A stretch of 64,000 bases of DNA, taken from contig NZ_AP022613.1 of assembly GCF_010730195.1 (NCBI RefSeq), positions 310,001 through 374,000 on the forward strand, read 5' to 3'. The DNA comes from Mycobacterium conspicuum. Lineage in GTDB: Bacteria > Actinomycetota > Actinomycetes > Mycobacteriales > Mycobacteriaceae. Within the stretch, counting starts at the first letter, position 1. Every line of letters starts with the position of its first letter. Made by a program: the position numbers and the translations under genes. Below, one piece after another: positions 35,428 to 43,872 of this stretch. The notes beneath the pieces were generated by a model. It worked only from the letters and a program-made list of their open reading frames with translations. It made no database searches and had not been told where the DNA came from.

Positions 35428-36255
35428 GTGGCCCTTCCGACTCCTTCACCGTCCAGCACCGCCGTCGTCACGGGCGCATCGTCGGGCATCGGCTCCGACA
35501 TCGCCCGCGAATTGGCCGACCGCGGCCACGGCGTCACGCTCGTCGCCCGCCGCGAAGACCGGCTACGCGAGCTGGCCGAGGAACTCGCCCGCAGTGGCAC
35601 CCGTGTCGAGGTAATCGCCTGCGACATCACGGATTCCGCCGCCCGCGCCGCAATATTCGACGAGGTCGACCGGCGCGGGTTGACCGCTGACATCCTGGTC
35701 AACAACGCCGGCATCGGCACCATCGGCTCGGTGACCAAGACGCCCGTCGACGACGAGATCGCTCAGGTGCGGGTGAACGTGGAGGCCGTCATCGACCTGA
35801 CCACCCGCGCGGTCCAACAGATGGTGCCGCGCGGGCGCGGCGCGATCCTCAACGTCGGATCCACCGCGGGCTACCACCCCTTCCCGGGGCAGGTCGGCTA
35901 CGCCGCCACCAAAGCATTCGTCAAGACCTACACCGAAGGGCTGCGCGGCGAACTCGCCGGCACCGGCGTCACCGTCGCGTTGCTGAACCCGGGCCCGGTG
36001 CGCACCGAGTTCCTCAAGAGCGCGGGCATGGACGAACGGGAGTTCGCCGACGCGTTCCCGAAGTTCCTGTGGATGCCGTCGCGGCAGGTGGCGCGCGCCG
36101 GCGTCGATGCGCTCGAGCACGACCGCGGCAACGTGATCCCCGGGCTGCCGAGTCAGATCAGTACCCGGCTATTTCAGTTCATGCCGCGACGGCTGCTGCT
36201 GCCGCTGCTGAAGAACCAGCATCCGGGCCTTCGAAGGGACGCGTCAGCGAGGTAG
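35428..36255 (+). CDS. Short-chain dehydrogenase/reductase
   Basis: A 275-residue classical SDR. TGASSGIGSDIA is the cofactor loop, NNAGIGTIG the structural motif, GSTAGYHPFPGQVGYAATKA gives Ser, Tyr and Lys of the active site, and NPGPVRTEF follows. The tail (FQFMPRRLLLPLLKN) is hydrophobic and may associate with membrane. It starts with GTG next to the repeat array and overlaps the CMD gene by 12 nt, tail to tail. Not present between Rv0440 and Rv0441c in H37Rv as remembered. Confidence 0.88.
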   Translation: MALPTPSPSSTAVVTGASSGIGSDIARELADRGHGVTLVARREDRLRELAEELARSGTRVEVIACDITDSAARAAIFDEVDRRGLTADILVNNAGIGTIGSVTKTPVDDEIAQVRVNVEAVIDLTTRAVQQMVPRGRGAILNVGSTAGYHPFPGQVGYAATKAFVKTYTEGLRGELAGTGVTVALLNPGPVRTEFLKSAGMDEREFADAFPKFLWMPSRQVARAGVDALEHDRGNVIPGLPSQISTRLFQFMPRRLLLPLLKNQHPGLRRDASAR

Positions 36256-36813
36256 CGGCCAGGGCCGCATCCAGCCCTCCACCGGCAGCGCCAGCGCATT
36301 GCACAGCGTGCAGATCGTGCGGTACCAGCCGACGGCGGTGAGCAATTCGATGCGCTGCTCGTCATCCAGCGACTGGCCCAGCGCCGCCCAGGTCGCCTCC
36401 GACCACGAACCGGTGCGCTCGAGTTCGTCCACCGCTTCGATCAGCGTCCGTTCCGCGGGGCTCCACCGCGGGTCGGCGGGCGCATCCTTGCCGGCGGTCA
36501 CCAGGGCGTCGCATTCGTCGTCGCTGACGCCCGCGATCGGGCCCCAGAACGCGGCCTGCCCGCCCCACTCGTATTCGCAGCCCAGGAGCGCGCAGATGCG
36601 AAGGATCGCTATCGTGCGCGTCCGCGGCGGCAAAAGCGCTGCGACGTAGAGGGATTCGCCGAGCTTGCGCAGCCGCCCGGCCAGCGCCGGGTGGCGCTGC
36701 AGGCAGCGCACCAGCAGCAGCGGCTCGTAGGTGCGGTCTGGGTGACCCCAGCTGTTGATGCTCGTGGCATCTTCTTCGCTCCAGGGCGGAGCGAGCGGTG
36801 CGACGCGGCTCAC
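36244..36813 (-). CDS. Carboxymuconolactone-decarboxylase/AhpD-like protein
   Basis: A 189-residue all-helical CMD-fold protein. PRTRTIAILRICALLGCEYEW with the downstream GPIAGVSDDECDAL is the family core; the AhpD CxxC pair is not complete because only one cysteine (LGCEYEW) is present. Peroxidase activity is therefore uncertain. Transcribed with the paralogue-2 PNPOx gene 18 nt upstream of it. Confidence 0.82.
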   Translation of the reverse strand: MSRVAPLAPPWSEEDATSINSWGHPDRTYEPLLLVRCLQRHPALAGRLRKLGESLYVAALLPPRTRTIAILRICALLGCEYEWGGQAAFWGPIAGVSDDECDALVTAGKDAPADPRWSPAERTLIEAVDELERTGSWSEATWAALGQSLDDEQRIELLTAVGWYRTICTLCNALALPVEGWMRPWPLPR

Positions 36814-36831
36814 GGATGAGACTGTACGGCC

Positions 36832-37242
36832 TCAGGCGGGTAGGGAGAACACCACGCAATCGTGGAGGCAGCCCTTGGCGGTGGCGGGGGAGTCCGCCTC
36901 GCGATGCAGCAGCGCGCGGGTGGGAACCACCTCAAGCCGCGCGGTCTCCTCGTTGGCGTCGGAGGCATCGGAGGCCTGAGCCCTGCCGTCGACGATCAGC
37001 GAGTAGCCCCCCGGCTCGCGTGGGGGCCACAGCAACGTCACGTCGGAGTGCTGGGTCAGGTTCTTTCGGGTGCGCCCGCCGATAAGCCCGATGTCGAGGA
37101 TCGCCTCACGCAGCGTCGGTTCGACCGTCACGGTGTGTACGCGATAGTCCTCGTCGACCGTGATCAGGTAGGCGAACGGAAAGTCGTCGAGAGCGGCGGC
37201 CAGTCGCCGCAGGTCTACCTTCTTCGCGGTCTTGGCGCCCAT
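36832..37242 (-). CDS. PNPOx-like protein, paralogue 2 (Rv0441c-like)
   Basis: A 136-residue split-barrel protein: FPFAYLITVDEDYRVHTV, RKNLTQHSDVTLLWPP, GYSLIVDGRAQAS and C-terminal KGCLHDCVVF. It is a paralogue of 34672-35043 with a longer, Asp-rich insert near residues 88-98. It lies 17 nt from the PPE gene and before the CMD gene on the same strand. The conserved CxxxC at the C-terminus could bind metal or form a disulphide. Confidence 0.82.
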   Translation of the reverse strand: MGAKTAKKVDLRRLAAALDDFPFAYLITVDEDYRVHTVTVEPTLREAILDIGLIGGRTRKNLTQHSDVTLLWPPREPGGYSLIVDGRAQASDASDANEETARLEVVPTRALLHREADSPATAKGCLHDCVVFSLPA

Positions 37243-37259
37243 GCGTCCGAGGATAGGCG

Positions 37260-38705
37260 CTAGTCCGACGAGCCCGGCCGGATCAGAGCCAGGTCGGGGA
37301 CGGGGTTGCGATCGCTGCGGTAGAAGTCCGAGGTCGGGATGCCGTCGCCGGCTGCGTCACCGGTGGCGGTGTTCCGCGCCCCCGCGTCGCCACCGCTCGA
37401 GCCGAAGAGGCCCGTCGGGGCCGCGGTACGAAGGAGCGGGGTGGTCGCGTTCTGACCGCTGGACGCCGTGACCGCCGGGTTCGGCGTGCCCACGTCGTAG
37501 GTTGGCGTGCTTGCGCTGGCGGCGGGAGCACCGGCAAAGACCTGGCTTACCGGGGCCGCGGACATCACGTCGGGGGCGGCGAAGCCCGGGTTGAAGGCCG
37601 CATTGGCGATCGACGGGCCGATCACGCTCGAGCCGAGGTTTGCCGCGTTCATACCGCCCGTAAAGCTGCCGGGACTGAGCACGGTGACGGCCGGGGCGGG
37701 CGGCGGTACCGCCAAGCCGGTTGTTGTCGGCACCCCGGCTGCCAATGGGGTGGCGGTGACGGCGCCGCTGGCCGCGCCGGTGGCGGCGGCCGGGCTGGGC
37801 ATGCCGATGTTTCCGGTTCCCGGGGTTCCGGGGCCGAGGATTCCGCTGGCGGAGTTGAAGTTACCGAAGCCGACCTGGTGATCGCCGGTGAGTGGGGACC
37901 CGATATCCCCGCCGCTGCCGAAGCCGAAGTTCCCTTTACCGAGGATGCCGAAGCCGAAGTTGTTGCCGCTGGTTCCGCTGCCCGAACTTTGGCTGCCGGG
38001 ACCGCCGGAACCCATGTTCGAATTGTTGTCGTTGGAACCGTTGCCGAAGAGTGCGCCGGCGATCTCGTTGCTCAGGCTGGAGGCGGCAACACTCGAGAAC
38101 AGGCCGACGTGTTTGTGGTGATGCCTGGGCGGGGGGCTGCTCCCGTGGCTCTGGGCGCTGTTGGAGCCGATGGCGTGCAGGATCTGCCGCCAGGGCGCCA
38201 GACGCTCGGCCGCCGCGGAGGCATCGAAGTGGTAACCGGCCATCGCCGAGACGTCCAGGGCCCACATCTGTTCGTATGCGCCCTCGATGTCCGCGATCGC
38301 CGGAGCGTTCTGCCCCAAGAAGTTGGTGTTTGCCAGCACCCGCATCAAGGCCCGGTTGGCCGCGACCACCGCGGGCTGCACGGTGGCCGCCAGCGCCGAT
38401 TCGAACGCGGCCGCGGCGGCGCCCGCCTGGCTGGCGGCCTCTTCCGCCTGCGCGGCGGCCCCGATGAGAAACGTCGAGTACTGCGACGCGACGGCCATCA
38501 TTGCCGCCGACGTCGGGCCCAGCCAGGAACCGCTGGCCAGGTCAGATGTGACAGACCTGAAGGAATCCGCCGAAGACGCCAATTCGGCGGCGAGTTCGTT
38601 CCAGGCCGCGGCCGCAGCCAGCAGCGGTCCCGAGCCGGGACCGGCGAACATCAGTGCCGAATTGATCTCAGGCGGCAACCACGCGAAGTGCGGGTTTGTC
38701 ACCAT
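37260..38705 (-). CDS. PPE family protein (PPE10-like)
   Basis: A 481-residue PPE protein. The conserved head WLPPEINSALMFAGPGSGPL and the SxWxGPxS-like ASGSWLGPTSAAM (near 60) are clear, as is the YEQMW-containing helical end near 145. After about 180 comes a His/Gly-rich linker and weak N-x-G-x-G-N repeats (GNNFGFGILGKGNFGFG), then a Pro/Ala/Thr-rich tail. Secretion by an ESX system is expected. No PE partner gene precedes it. Matches Rv0442c by position. Confidence 0.93.
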   Translation of the reverse strand: MVTNPHFAWLPPEINSALMFAGPGSGPLLAAAAAWNELAAELASSADSFRSVTSDLASGSWLGPTSAAMMAVASQYSTFLIGAAAQAEEAASQAGAAAAAFESALAATVQPAVVAANRALMRVLANTNFLGQNAPAIADIEGAYEQMWALDVSAMAGYHFDASAAAERLAPWRQILHAIGSNSAQSHGSSPPPRHHHKHVGLFSSVAASSLSNEIAGALFGNGSNDNNSNMGSGGPGSQSSGSGTSGNNFGFGILGKGNFGFGSGGDIGSPLTGDHQVGFGNFNSASGILGPGTPGTGNIGMPSPAAATGAASGAVTATPLAAGVPTTTGLAVPPPAPAVTVLSPGSFTGGMNAANLGSSVIGPSIANAAFNPGFAAPDVMSAAPVSQVFAGAPAASASTPTYDVGTPNPAVTASSGQNATTPLLRTAAPTGLFGSSGGDAGARNTATGDAAGDGIPTSDFYRSDRNPVPDLALIRPGSSD

Positions 38706-38742
38706 TCAAAACTACCGGGCAAGGCCCGCGATTGTGTGCGTT

Positions 38743-40470
38743 TCAGGCGGGTTGGGGAGCGTTTTGACGGCCGCGGACCAACTTCCCGGGACGGGCGTCG
38801 GTCGGCACCCCGTTCTCGGCGATTACCTGGCCCGAAACCACGGTGGCGACGTAGCCGTCCGCCGTCTGGTCCAGGCGACGTCCGCCAGCGGGCAGGTCGT
38901 AGCTGATTACCGGTTTGTGCAGGCGCAATGCGGCGTGGTCGATGACGTTGAGGTCGGCCTTGTAGCCCACGGCGATGCGCCCGCGGTCGGCCAGCCCGGC
39001 GATGCGCGCGGGGACGGTGGTGAGTTCGCGGACCGCTTCGGGCACGGTAAACCGGCCGGATTTCCGGTCGCGAGCCCAGTGCGCCAGGAAGTACGTCGAG
39101 TAGCTGGCGTCGCAAATCATGCCGTAGTGCGCGCCGCCGTCGCCGAGGCCCAGCACCACGTCGTCGCGGTGCAGCAGCTTGCCGACGGTGTCCAGCGAGT
39201 TTCCCTCGAGGTTGCTGGTGGCGACCAACAGCATGGCCTTCCCGTCGTCGTCCAGCAGCCGGTCGTAGGCCTCCTCCATCGGGTCGACGCCCTTGGCTCG
39301 GGCCCGGGCCCCGATGCTGTCGGCCGGGTTCGGCTCGTAGTTCGGGTTGTCGCCCAGCGGGAAGATCCAGTCCCACATCTGGGCCACGTACAGGATCGGG
39401 TGACCATGACCGGGCTTGTCGGCCAGGATGCGGGCGCGGACCTCGGGTTTGCGCATCTCCGCAACGCGCTCGGCCAGTGGGAGGTTCGCGATCTCCCGGT
39501 AACTGGGGTAGAGCACGAACGGGTTGGCCGACAGCTGCAGCCCGATGATCAGGCCGATCGGTCGCGGTAGCAGCTGCGCGGTGACGTCCCCTCCCGCCGC
39601 GTTGGCCTTCTCGATCATGGTGATGGCGTCCGGCCAGGTCGGGTCGCCGGCGTTTGCTACGACCAGGGTGAAGGTGAGCGGCAGCCCGACATCCTCGGCG
39701 ACGTCGAACACCGTCTGCAGCACGGGCTCGTAGCCGCCGGAGGGGATGTCGGGCACAAACTGGAGCAGCCCGCCGCCGCCGTCGACGACGCCGCGGGCGA
39801 TCTCCTCGATCTCCTCGCGGGCGGCCTCGTAGCTGGGGATTGGCGAGCCGCTCTCGGTCTTGTGGATCGTCAACCGCGACGAGGCAAAACCGAGAGCACC
39901 GATCTCTATCGCTTCCTTGGCCAGTTCCCGCATTTTGGCGAGGTCTTCGGGCGTCGCCGGCTCGCGGTCGACCCCCCGCTGGCCCATCACGTAGACCCGC
40001 AGCGGCGAGTGCGGCAGGTAGGCGGCTACGTCGATGTCACGTTTGCCCGCGTCCAGCGCGTCCATGTACTCGGGGAAGGTCTCCCAGGTCCACGGCAGCC
40101 CGTCGGTCATCACGACGCCGGGAATGTCCTCGACGCCGGCCATCACGTCGACCAGCACGTCGTGGTCTTCTTGACGGCACGGGGCGAAACCGACCCCACA
40201 GTTGCCCACCACCACTGTGGTGACCCCGTGCGCCGACGACGGCGTCAGGCGCTCCGACCAGATGGCCTGGCCGTCGTAGTGGGTGTGCAGGTCGACGAAA
40301 CCGGGGGTGACCAGCAGTCCGGTGGCGTCGATCTCCCGGGTGGCGGTGTCGCCGTTCACCTGCCCCACCGCCGCGATGACGCCGTCTTTGACGGCGACGT
40401 CGCCGACGTACGGTTCACCCCCCAGCCCGTCGACGATGGTGCCATTACGGATGAGGAGGTCGTAGGTCAT
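38743..40470 (-). CDS. N-acyl-D-amino-acid deacylase-like amidohydrolase
   Basis: A 575-residue amidohydrolase. The metal motif FVDLHTHYDGQ appears near 60, then VGNCGVGFAPCR with the conserved Cys, and near the C-terminus ADLNVIDHAALRL and GQVIAENG of the composite beta-sandwich. The family hydrolyses N-acyl-D-amino acids or dihydropyrimidine-like cyclic amides. The substrate cannot be fixed. It lies between PPE10-like and the DinB gene, an insertion relative to H37Rv by recall. Confidence 0.88.
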   Translation of the reverse strand: MTYDLLIRNGTIVDGLGGEPYVGDVAVKDGVIAAVGQVNGDTATREIDATGLLVTPGFVDLHTHYDGQAIWSERLTPSSAHGVTTVVVGNCGVGFAPCRQEDHDVLVDVMAGVEDIPGVVMTDGLPWTWETFPEYMDALDAGKRDIDVAAYLPHSPLRVYVMGQRGVDREPATPEDLAKMRELAKEAIEIGALGFASSRLTIHKTESGSPIPSYEAAREEIEEIARGVVDGGGGLLQFVPDIPSGGYEPVLQTVFDVAEDVGLPLTFTLVVANAGDPTWPDAITMIEKANAAGGDVTAQLLPRPIGLIIGLQLSANPFVLYPSYREIANLPLAERVAEMRKPEVRARILADKPGHGHPILYVAQMWDWIFPLGDNPNYEPNPADSIGARARAKGVDPMEEAYDRLLDDDGKAMLLVATSNLEGNSLDTVGKLLHRDDVVLGLGDGGAHYGMICDASYSTYFLAHWARDRKSGRFTVPEAVRELTTVPARIAGLADRGRIAVGYKADLNVIDHAALRLHKPVISYDLPAGGRRLDQTADGYVATVVSGQVIAENGVPTDARPGKLVRGRQNAPQPA

Positions 40471-40581
40471 CTAAGTAATCTCCCACAAAAATGCCGGGCC
40501 AGACAGCTCGCGCGTAGATGAACACACGCGATACAGCCAGGCTATGCACCCCGGTGCGGGTTCGCTAGCACCCTGCGCGGC

Positions 40582-40863
40582 TTAATGGCGCAGCTTTTCG
40601 TTGGCGTACTGAATGGCCGCGTCGACCTTTTCGATCCATTGGGGCTCGTCGTCGGGCCAGCATTCCACGGTGATTGTTTTCATTCCGTCGTGCTGTGCGG
40701 AAAGGTGCGGCCCCTTTAGCTGCGAGTTGAAATACCCAAACCAGTCTCGACCCCGGGCATCAATGGTTAGCGGCGTGGTGCGGACCTCGTAGGCGTATTG
40801 CAGCTTCACCGAACCGAGGACCGGACCGCGTATCAACACCGGCTCCCCCTCGCGTGAAATCAT
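40582..40863 (-). CDS. Small protein of unknown function
   Basis: A 93-residue protein from an ATG at 40863 (MISREGEPVLIRGPV). Features are an even mix of charged residues, DARGRDWFGYFNSQLKGPHL and a C-terminal helix QWIEKVDAAIQYANEKLRH. No recognised domain. Codon use is less GC-rich than neighbours and the flanks are AT-rich, so it may be acquired. A longer start at 40884 is possible. Confidence 0.55.
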   Translation of the reverse strand: MISREGEPVLIRGPVLGSVKLQYAYEVRTTPLTIDARGRDWFGYFNSQLKGPHLSAQHDGMKTITVECWPDDEPQWIEKVDAAIQYANEKLRH

Positions 40864-41134
40864 CGCTCGCCGCCTACCCGGCATTACTGCGCGCGATCGC
40901 CGGCGAAAATGAAACGCCGAATCATGCTGTCGCCCTGGCCAGATGGTCCCGAGGGAATACTGTCACCGCGTCGGAACCCTTACCTAACCGCAACTATTGA
41001 TATAGGACATAGTCCTCAGAGTATGCCTATCGCATGACGCTTACCAACGATCCATATGAGCTTCATAGAAAACGAACACGGTCCGCTGACCGCGAACGTC
41101 GAGGCCGTCCGTCATACCGCGTAGGGTCGCGACT
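40864..41134. other. AT-rich intergenic region with a 13-bp palindrome
   Basis: This 271-bp gap is unusually AT-rich around 40990-41050. It holds AGGAC-ATA-GTCCT (41004-41016) preceded by TTGATAT. It could contain divergent promoters for the small unknown gene and the DinB-like gene. No gene is visible. Confidence 0.45.
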
Positions 41135-41653
41135 ATGTTAGACGCCCATGCTGCCGGAGCCCGAGAGCTGCTTCGGGATTCGTTCACCAGGCTGATCGAG
41201 CACGTCGACGAGCTCACCGACGGGCTGACCGACGAAACGTCCAATTACCGCCCGACGCCCGAGGCCAACAGCATCGCCTGGCTGATCTGGCACAGCGCCC
41301 GGGTGCAGGACATCCAGCTGGCCCACGTGGCCGGCGTCGAGGAGGTGTGGACCCGCGACGGCTGGGTGGACCGCTTCGGGCTGGATCTAGCGCGCCGCGA
41401 CACCGGCTACGGTCACGGCCCCGAAGAGGTGGCCAAGGTGCGGGCCCCGGCCGACCTGTTGTCCGGCTACTACCACGCGGTGCACCAGTTCACCCTCGAC
41501 TACGTCGCGGGCGTAACGGCCGACGAGCTCGCCCGCGTCGTCGACACCAACTGGGATCCGCCGGTCACCGCCAGTGCGCGGATCGTGAGCATCATCGACG
41601 ACTGCGCACAGCACCTGGGTCAGGCCGCGTATCTGCGGGGCATCGCACCCTAG
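41135..41653 (+). CDS. DinB-fold (DUF664) protein, Rv0443-like
   Basis: A 172-residue DinB/YfiT-type four-helix bundle: LLRDSFTRLIEHVDELTDGL, then SIAWLIWHSARVQDIQLAHV, YYHAVHQFTLDYVAG and DDCAQHLGQAAYLRGI. The three His residues that bind metal in the family (in WHS, YYHAVHQ and AQHLG) are present. Such proteins transfer bacillithiol or mycothiol; here the mycothiol-dependent role is an inference. It abuts the next gene with no gap. Confidence 0.82.
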   Translation: MLDAHAAGARELLRDSFTRLIEHVDELTDGLTDETSNYRPTPEANSIAWLIWHSARVQDIQLAHVAGVEEVWTRDGWVDRFGLDLARRDTGYGHGPEEVAKVRAPADLLSGYYHAVHQFTLDYVAGVTADELARVVDTNWDPPVTASARIVSIIDDCAQHLGQAAYLRGIAP

Positions 41654-42505
41654 ATGCGATTCGCGCTGACGGTCCTGCTGTGGCTGGTCACGACCGTTGC
41701 GTTGGCGGTGGCGGTCCCGGCCGGCTGGGCGCAACTGAACATCGTCGACGAGGATGGCTACGCCGCGTTTGCCCGCAAGGCCGCGGGCGACCCGGCCCTG
41801 CAGTCCGCCGCGGCGGCCGAACTCTCCACCCGGGCGATGGCACTGATCAGTGCGCACGGGGGAGGCAAGCACCCGGTCGAGAGTGCGCAGGTGCACGAGA
41901 TCGCCGCCGCGTTCACGGCCGGACCGTCGTTCCCGCCGCTGTTCGCCGACGCGAACCGGGCGGCACACCGCTATCTGTTCTCTGCGGCGAGCTCGGGCGA
42001 CGCATGGGTGATCGACCTGGCGCCGATGCTGAAAGACAGTGCATTTGAGCAGGTGCTGAGCAGCCACAACGTGAAAGTTCCCGCGACGCTGACGGTCCCG
42101 CTGACCGTGTCGCTGCCCGGCCAGTCGGTGCGCCAGGGGCAGCTGAGCCGCGTCGCCGATTGGGGTCCCTGGGTGAGCCTGGGTGCGGCGGTCGTCAGCG
42201 GTTTCTTCGGCTTGCTGACGCTTGTCGTGGCGCGGCGCCGGGGCAAGGCGTTGACCAGCCTGGGCGTGTCAGCCCTGCTGGTGGGCGCGGCGGGCTGGGT
42301 GGGGATCGAGGTCGGCGGCCGCTACCTGGCCGGGGCGCTCAATGACACCACCGGCGACATCCGCCAGATCGCCGACGTGATGATCCGCCACGCTGAGGCC
42401 GGCATGCATTTCTGGCTGAACCTGACGTTGATCGCAGGCGTGGTATTCGCCGGATTCGGTGTGTTGGTCGCGATAACGGGCGCCGTCTTGGGTTCCAAGC
42501 GGTAA
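41654..42505 (+). CDS. Predicted membrane protein with large extracytoplasmic domain
   Basis: A 283-residue protein: an N-terminal helix (FALTVLLWLVTTVALAVAV), a soluble region to about 170 with alanine-rich helices, then three further hydrophobic segments (about 170-195, 203-222, 256-280). The gene starts immediately after the DUF664 stop, so they are cotranslated. It has no counterpart between Rv0443 and Rv0444c in H37Rv as I remember it. No known motif; possibly a cell-envelope sensor. Confidence 0.7.
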   Translation: MRFALTVLLWLVTTVALAVAVPAGWAQLNIVDEDGYAAFARKAAGDPALQSAAAAELSTRAMALISAHGGGKHPVESAQVHEIAAAFTAGPSFPPLFADANRAAHRYLFSAASSGDAWVIDLAPMLKDSAFEQVLSSHNVKVPATLTVPLTVSLPGQSVRQGQLSRVADWGPWVSLGAAVVSGFFGLLTLVVARRRGKALTSLGVSALLVGAAGWVGIEVGGRYLAGALNDTTGDIRQIADVMIRHAEAGMHFWLNLTLIAGVVFAGFGVLVAITGAVLGSKR

Positions 42506-42524
42506 GGGCGGGCCCACCGGTAGC

Positions 42525-43223
42525 TCAGCTCAGGGGCAGTTCGGCCAAGATCGTGCTGGTCGGCTGCGGCGACCCGGTGCCGGGTTCGACGGTGAACGCC
42601 AGTGCCTTTGAGTGGCCGAGGTCGTTGAACATGTGCGTCGTCGACGGCGTCACGGCCGCGGTGCCCATCGTGCCCGCCGACGTCGGACCGTTGGACCCGA
42701 TCAGCCACATCTGATAGACGGTGCCCGGGGCGGGCGGCGGCACGTTGTTCATCACCAGCACGCCCGCGTTGCGGTCGCGGGAGAACATCACCGTCGCCGT
42801 CCCGTTGGCGAGCGGGCGGGACACCGTCCGCACGTCCGGGGCGGTCATGATCTGCTCGGCCATCGTCTGTGTGGGGTGCGGCCGCATCAGCACCCCGACG
42901 CCGAACGCTGCGGCACCCACCACCACCGCCGCCGCCGCGGAGGCCAAAGCTGCTGTGCGCCAACGTGACTGACTACTACGAGCGGGCCCAGTCGAGGCAA
43001 GCGTCGCCGCTCGCAGGTGCTCGGGAGGCGCGGCCGCAGTCGCCGCCGACACGACCGCCATCGCCTCACGTACGCCGCGAACTTCGTCGGCGAAGGCCGC
43101 CGCGACCGGTGCGGGTGCGCCGGCGAGCCGCCGGTCGAGCTCGGCCCGCTCCGCGTCTGACATCGCATGCAGGGCATACGGTGTGGCCAGCTCGAGCAGC
43201 TCGAAGTCGGTGGGTTCGGTCAT
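42525..43223 (-). CDS. rskA: Anti-sigma-K factor RskA
   Basis: A 232-residue protein with a cytosolic sigma-binding domain (about 1-80, TDFELLELATPYALHAMSDA), a single membrane helix (about 95-115, ALASAAAAVVVGAAAFGVGV) and an extracytoplasmic domain. It holds SigK until proteolysed in the membrane. Its start overlaps the sigK stop by 4 nt (ATGA). Length equals Rv0444c by recall. Confidence 0.93.
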   Translation of the reverse strand: MTEPTDFELLELATPYALHAMSDAERAELDRRLAGAPAPVAAAFADEVRGVREAMAVVSAATAAAPPEHLRAATLASTGPARSSQSRWRTAALASAAAAVVVGAAAFGVGVLMRPHPTQTMAEQIMTAPDVRTVSRPLANGTATVMFSRDRNAGVLVMNNVPPPAPGTVYQMWLIGSNGPTSAGTMGTAAVTPSTTHMFNDLGHSKALAFTVEPGTGSPQPTSTILAELPLS

Positions 43224-43795
43224 GACACGTCCAGGCAGTTACGCAGGCCGCGCAGCGCATCGCGCATGCGCGACTTGATAGTCGACAGGTTGGTGGCCAA
43301 CCGCTGCGACACCTCGGCATAGGTCAGGCCGCCGTAGTAGGCGAGGTCGATGCATTCCCGCTGGGCGGCCGTCAGCGCCTCGAGGCAGGCGAGCACCCGC
43401 CGGCGCTCGTCGCCGGCGATCGCCGAGTCGGCTACGGTGTCGCCGGAGGGGCCGCTTGCCGGATCGATATTGGCTGCGCCGTAACGAGATTCGCGGCGGG
43501 TGGCGGCCTGCTCGGCGCGCACCCGGTCGACGGCGCGCCGATGCGCCATGGTCAGCAGCCAGGCCAGCGCAGACCCTTTGGCGGGGTCGTATCCCGATGC
43601 GCTGCGCCACACTTCGAGATAGACCTCCTGGGTGGTTTCCTCGCTATAGCCGGCATCACGCAACACCCGAACCACCAGTCCGTAGACCCGGGGACTGGTC
43701 TGGTCGTAGAACGCGCCGAAGGCCGCGCGATCGCCACGTGCGACCCGGCGCAGCAGGGCCGCCAGGTCGCCGCTCGGCTCTGGCGTCGCGGTCAT
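43220..43795 (-). CDS. sigK: ECF RNA polymerase sigma factor SigK
   Basis: A 191-residue ECF sigma factor. Region 2 shows VYGLVVRVLRDAGYSEETTQ, EVYLEVWRSASGYDPAKGSA and WLLTMAHRRAVDRVR; region 4 shows CIDLAYYGGLTYAEVSQRLA and STIKSRMRDALRGLRN. The start ATG at 43795 matches the protein beginning of other SigK; an upstream GTG-type extension is ignored. SigK drives mpt70, mpt83 and dipZ in M. tuberculosis. Coupled to rskA. A SigK-type promoter lies 40 nt upstream. Confidence 0.94.
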   Translation of the reverse strand: MTATPEPSGDLAALLRRVARGDRAAFGAFYDQTSPRVYGLVVRVLRDAGYSEETTQEVYLEVWRSASGYDPAKGSALAWLLTMAHRRAVDRVRAEQAATRRESRYGAANIDPASGPSGDTVADSAIAGDERRRVLACLEALTAAQRECIDLAYYGGLTYAEVSQRLATNLSTIKSRMRDALRGLRNCLDVS

Positions 43796-43834
43796 GGATC
43801 GGTAGCCTAGCCCCCGGCTGCTCCACACCTTGGT

Positions 43835-43861
43835 ATTCGGAGCCATCGATCGAGCGGACGG
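43835..43861 (-). promoter_or_regulatory. Candidate SigK autoregulatory promoter
   Basis: On the minus strand, CCGTCC (43861-43856) is followed after 15 bp by CCGAAT (43840-43835), which ends 39 nt before the sigK ATG. The hexamers are close to the SigK -35/-10 elements as I recall them (CCATCC and CCGAAT). The identical 15-bp spacing at dipZ supports it. Confidence 0.6.
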
Positions 43862-43872
43862 TTGTGGCCGGC

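Noticed and set aside
35331..35738. 135-residue open frame opposite the SDR start
   Set aside because: It crosses the tandem repeats and the SDR gene and has no motif.
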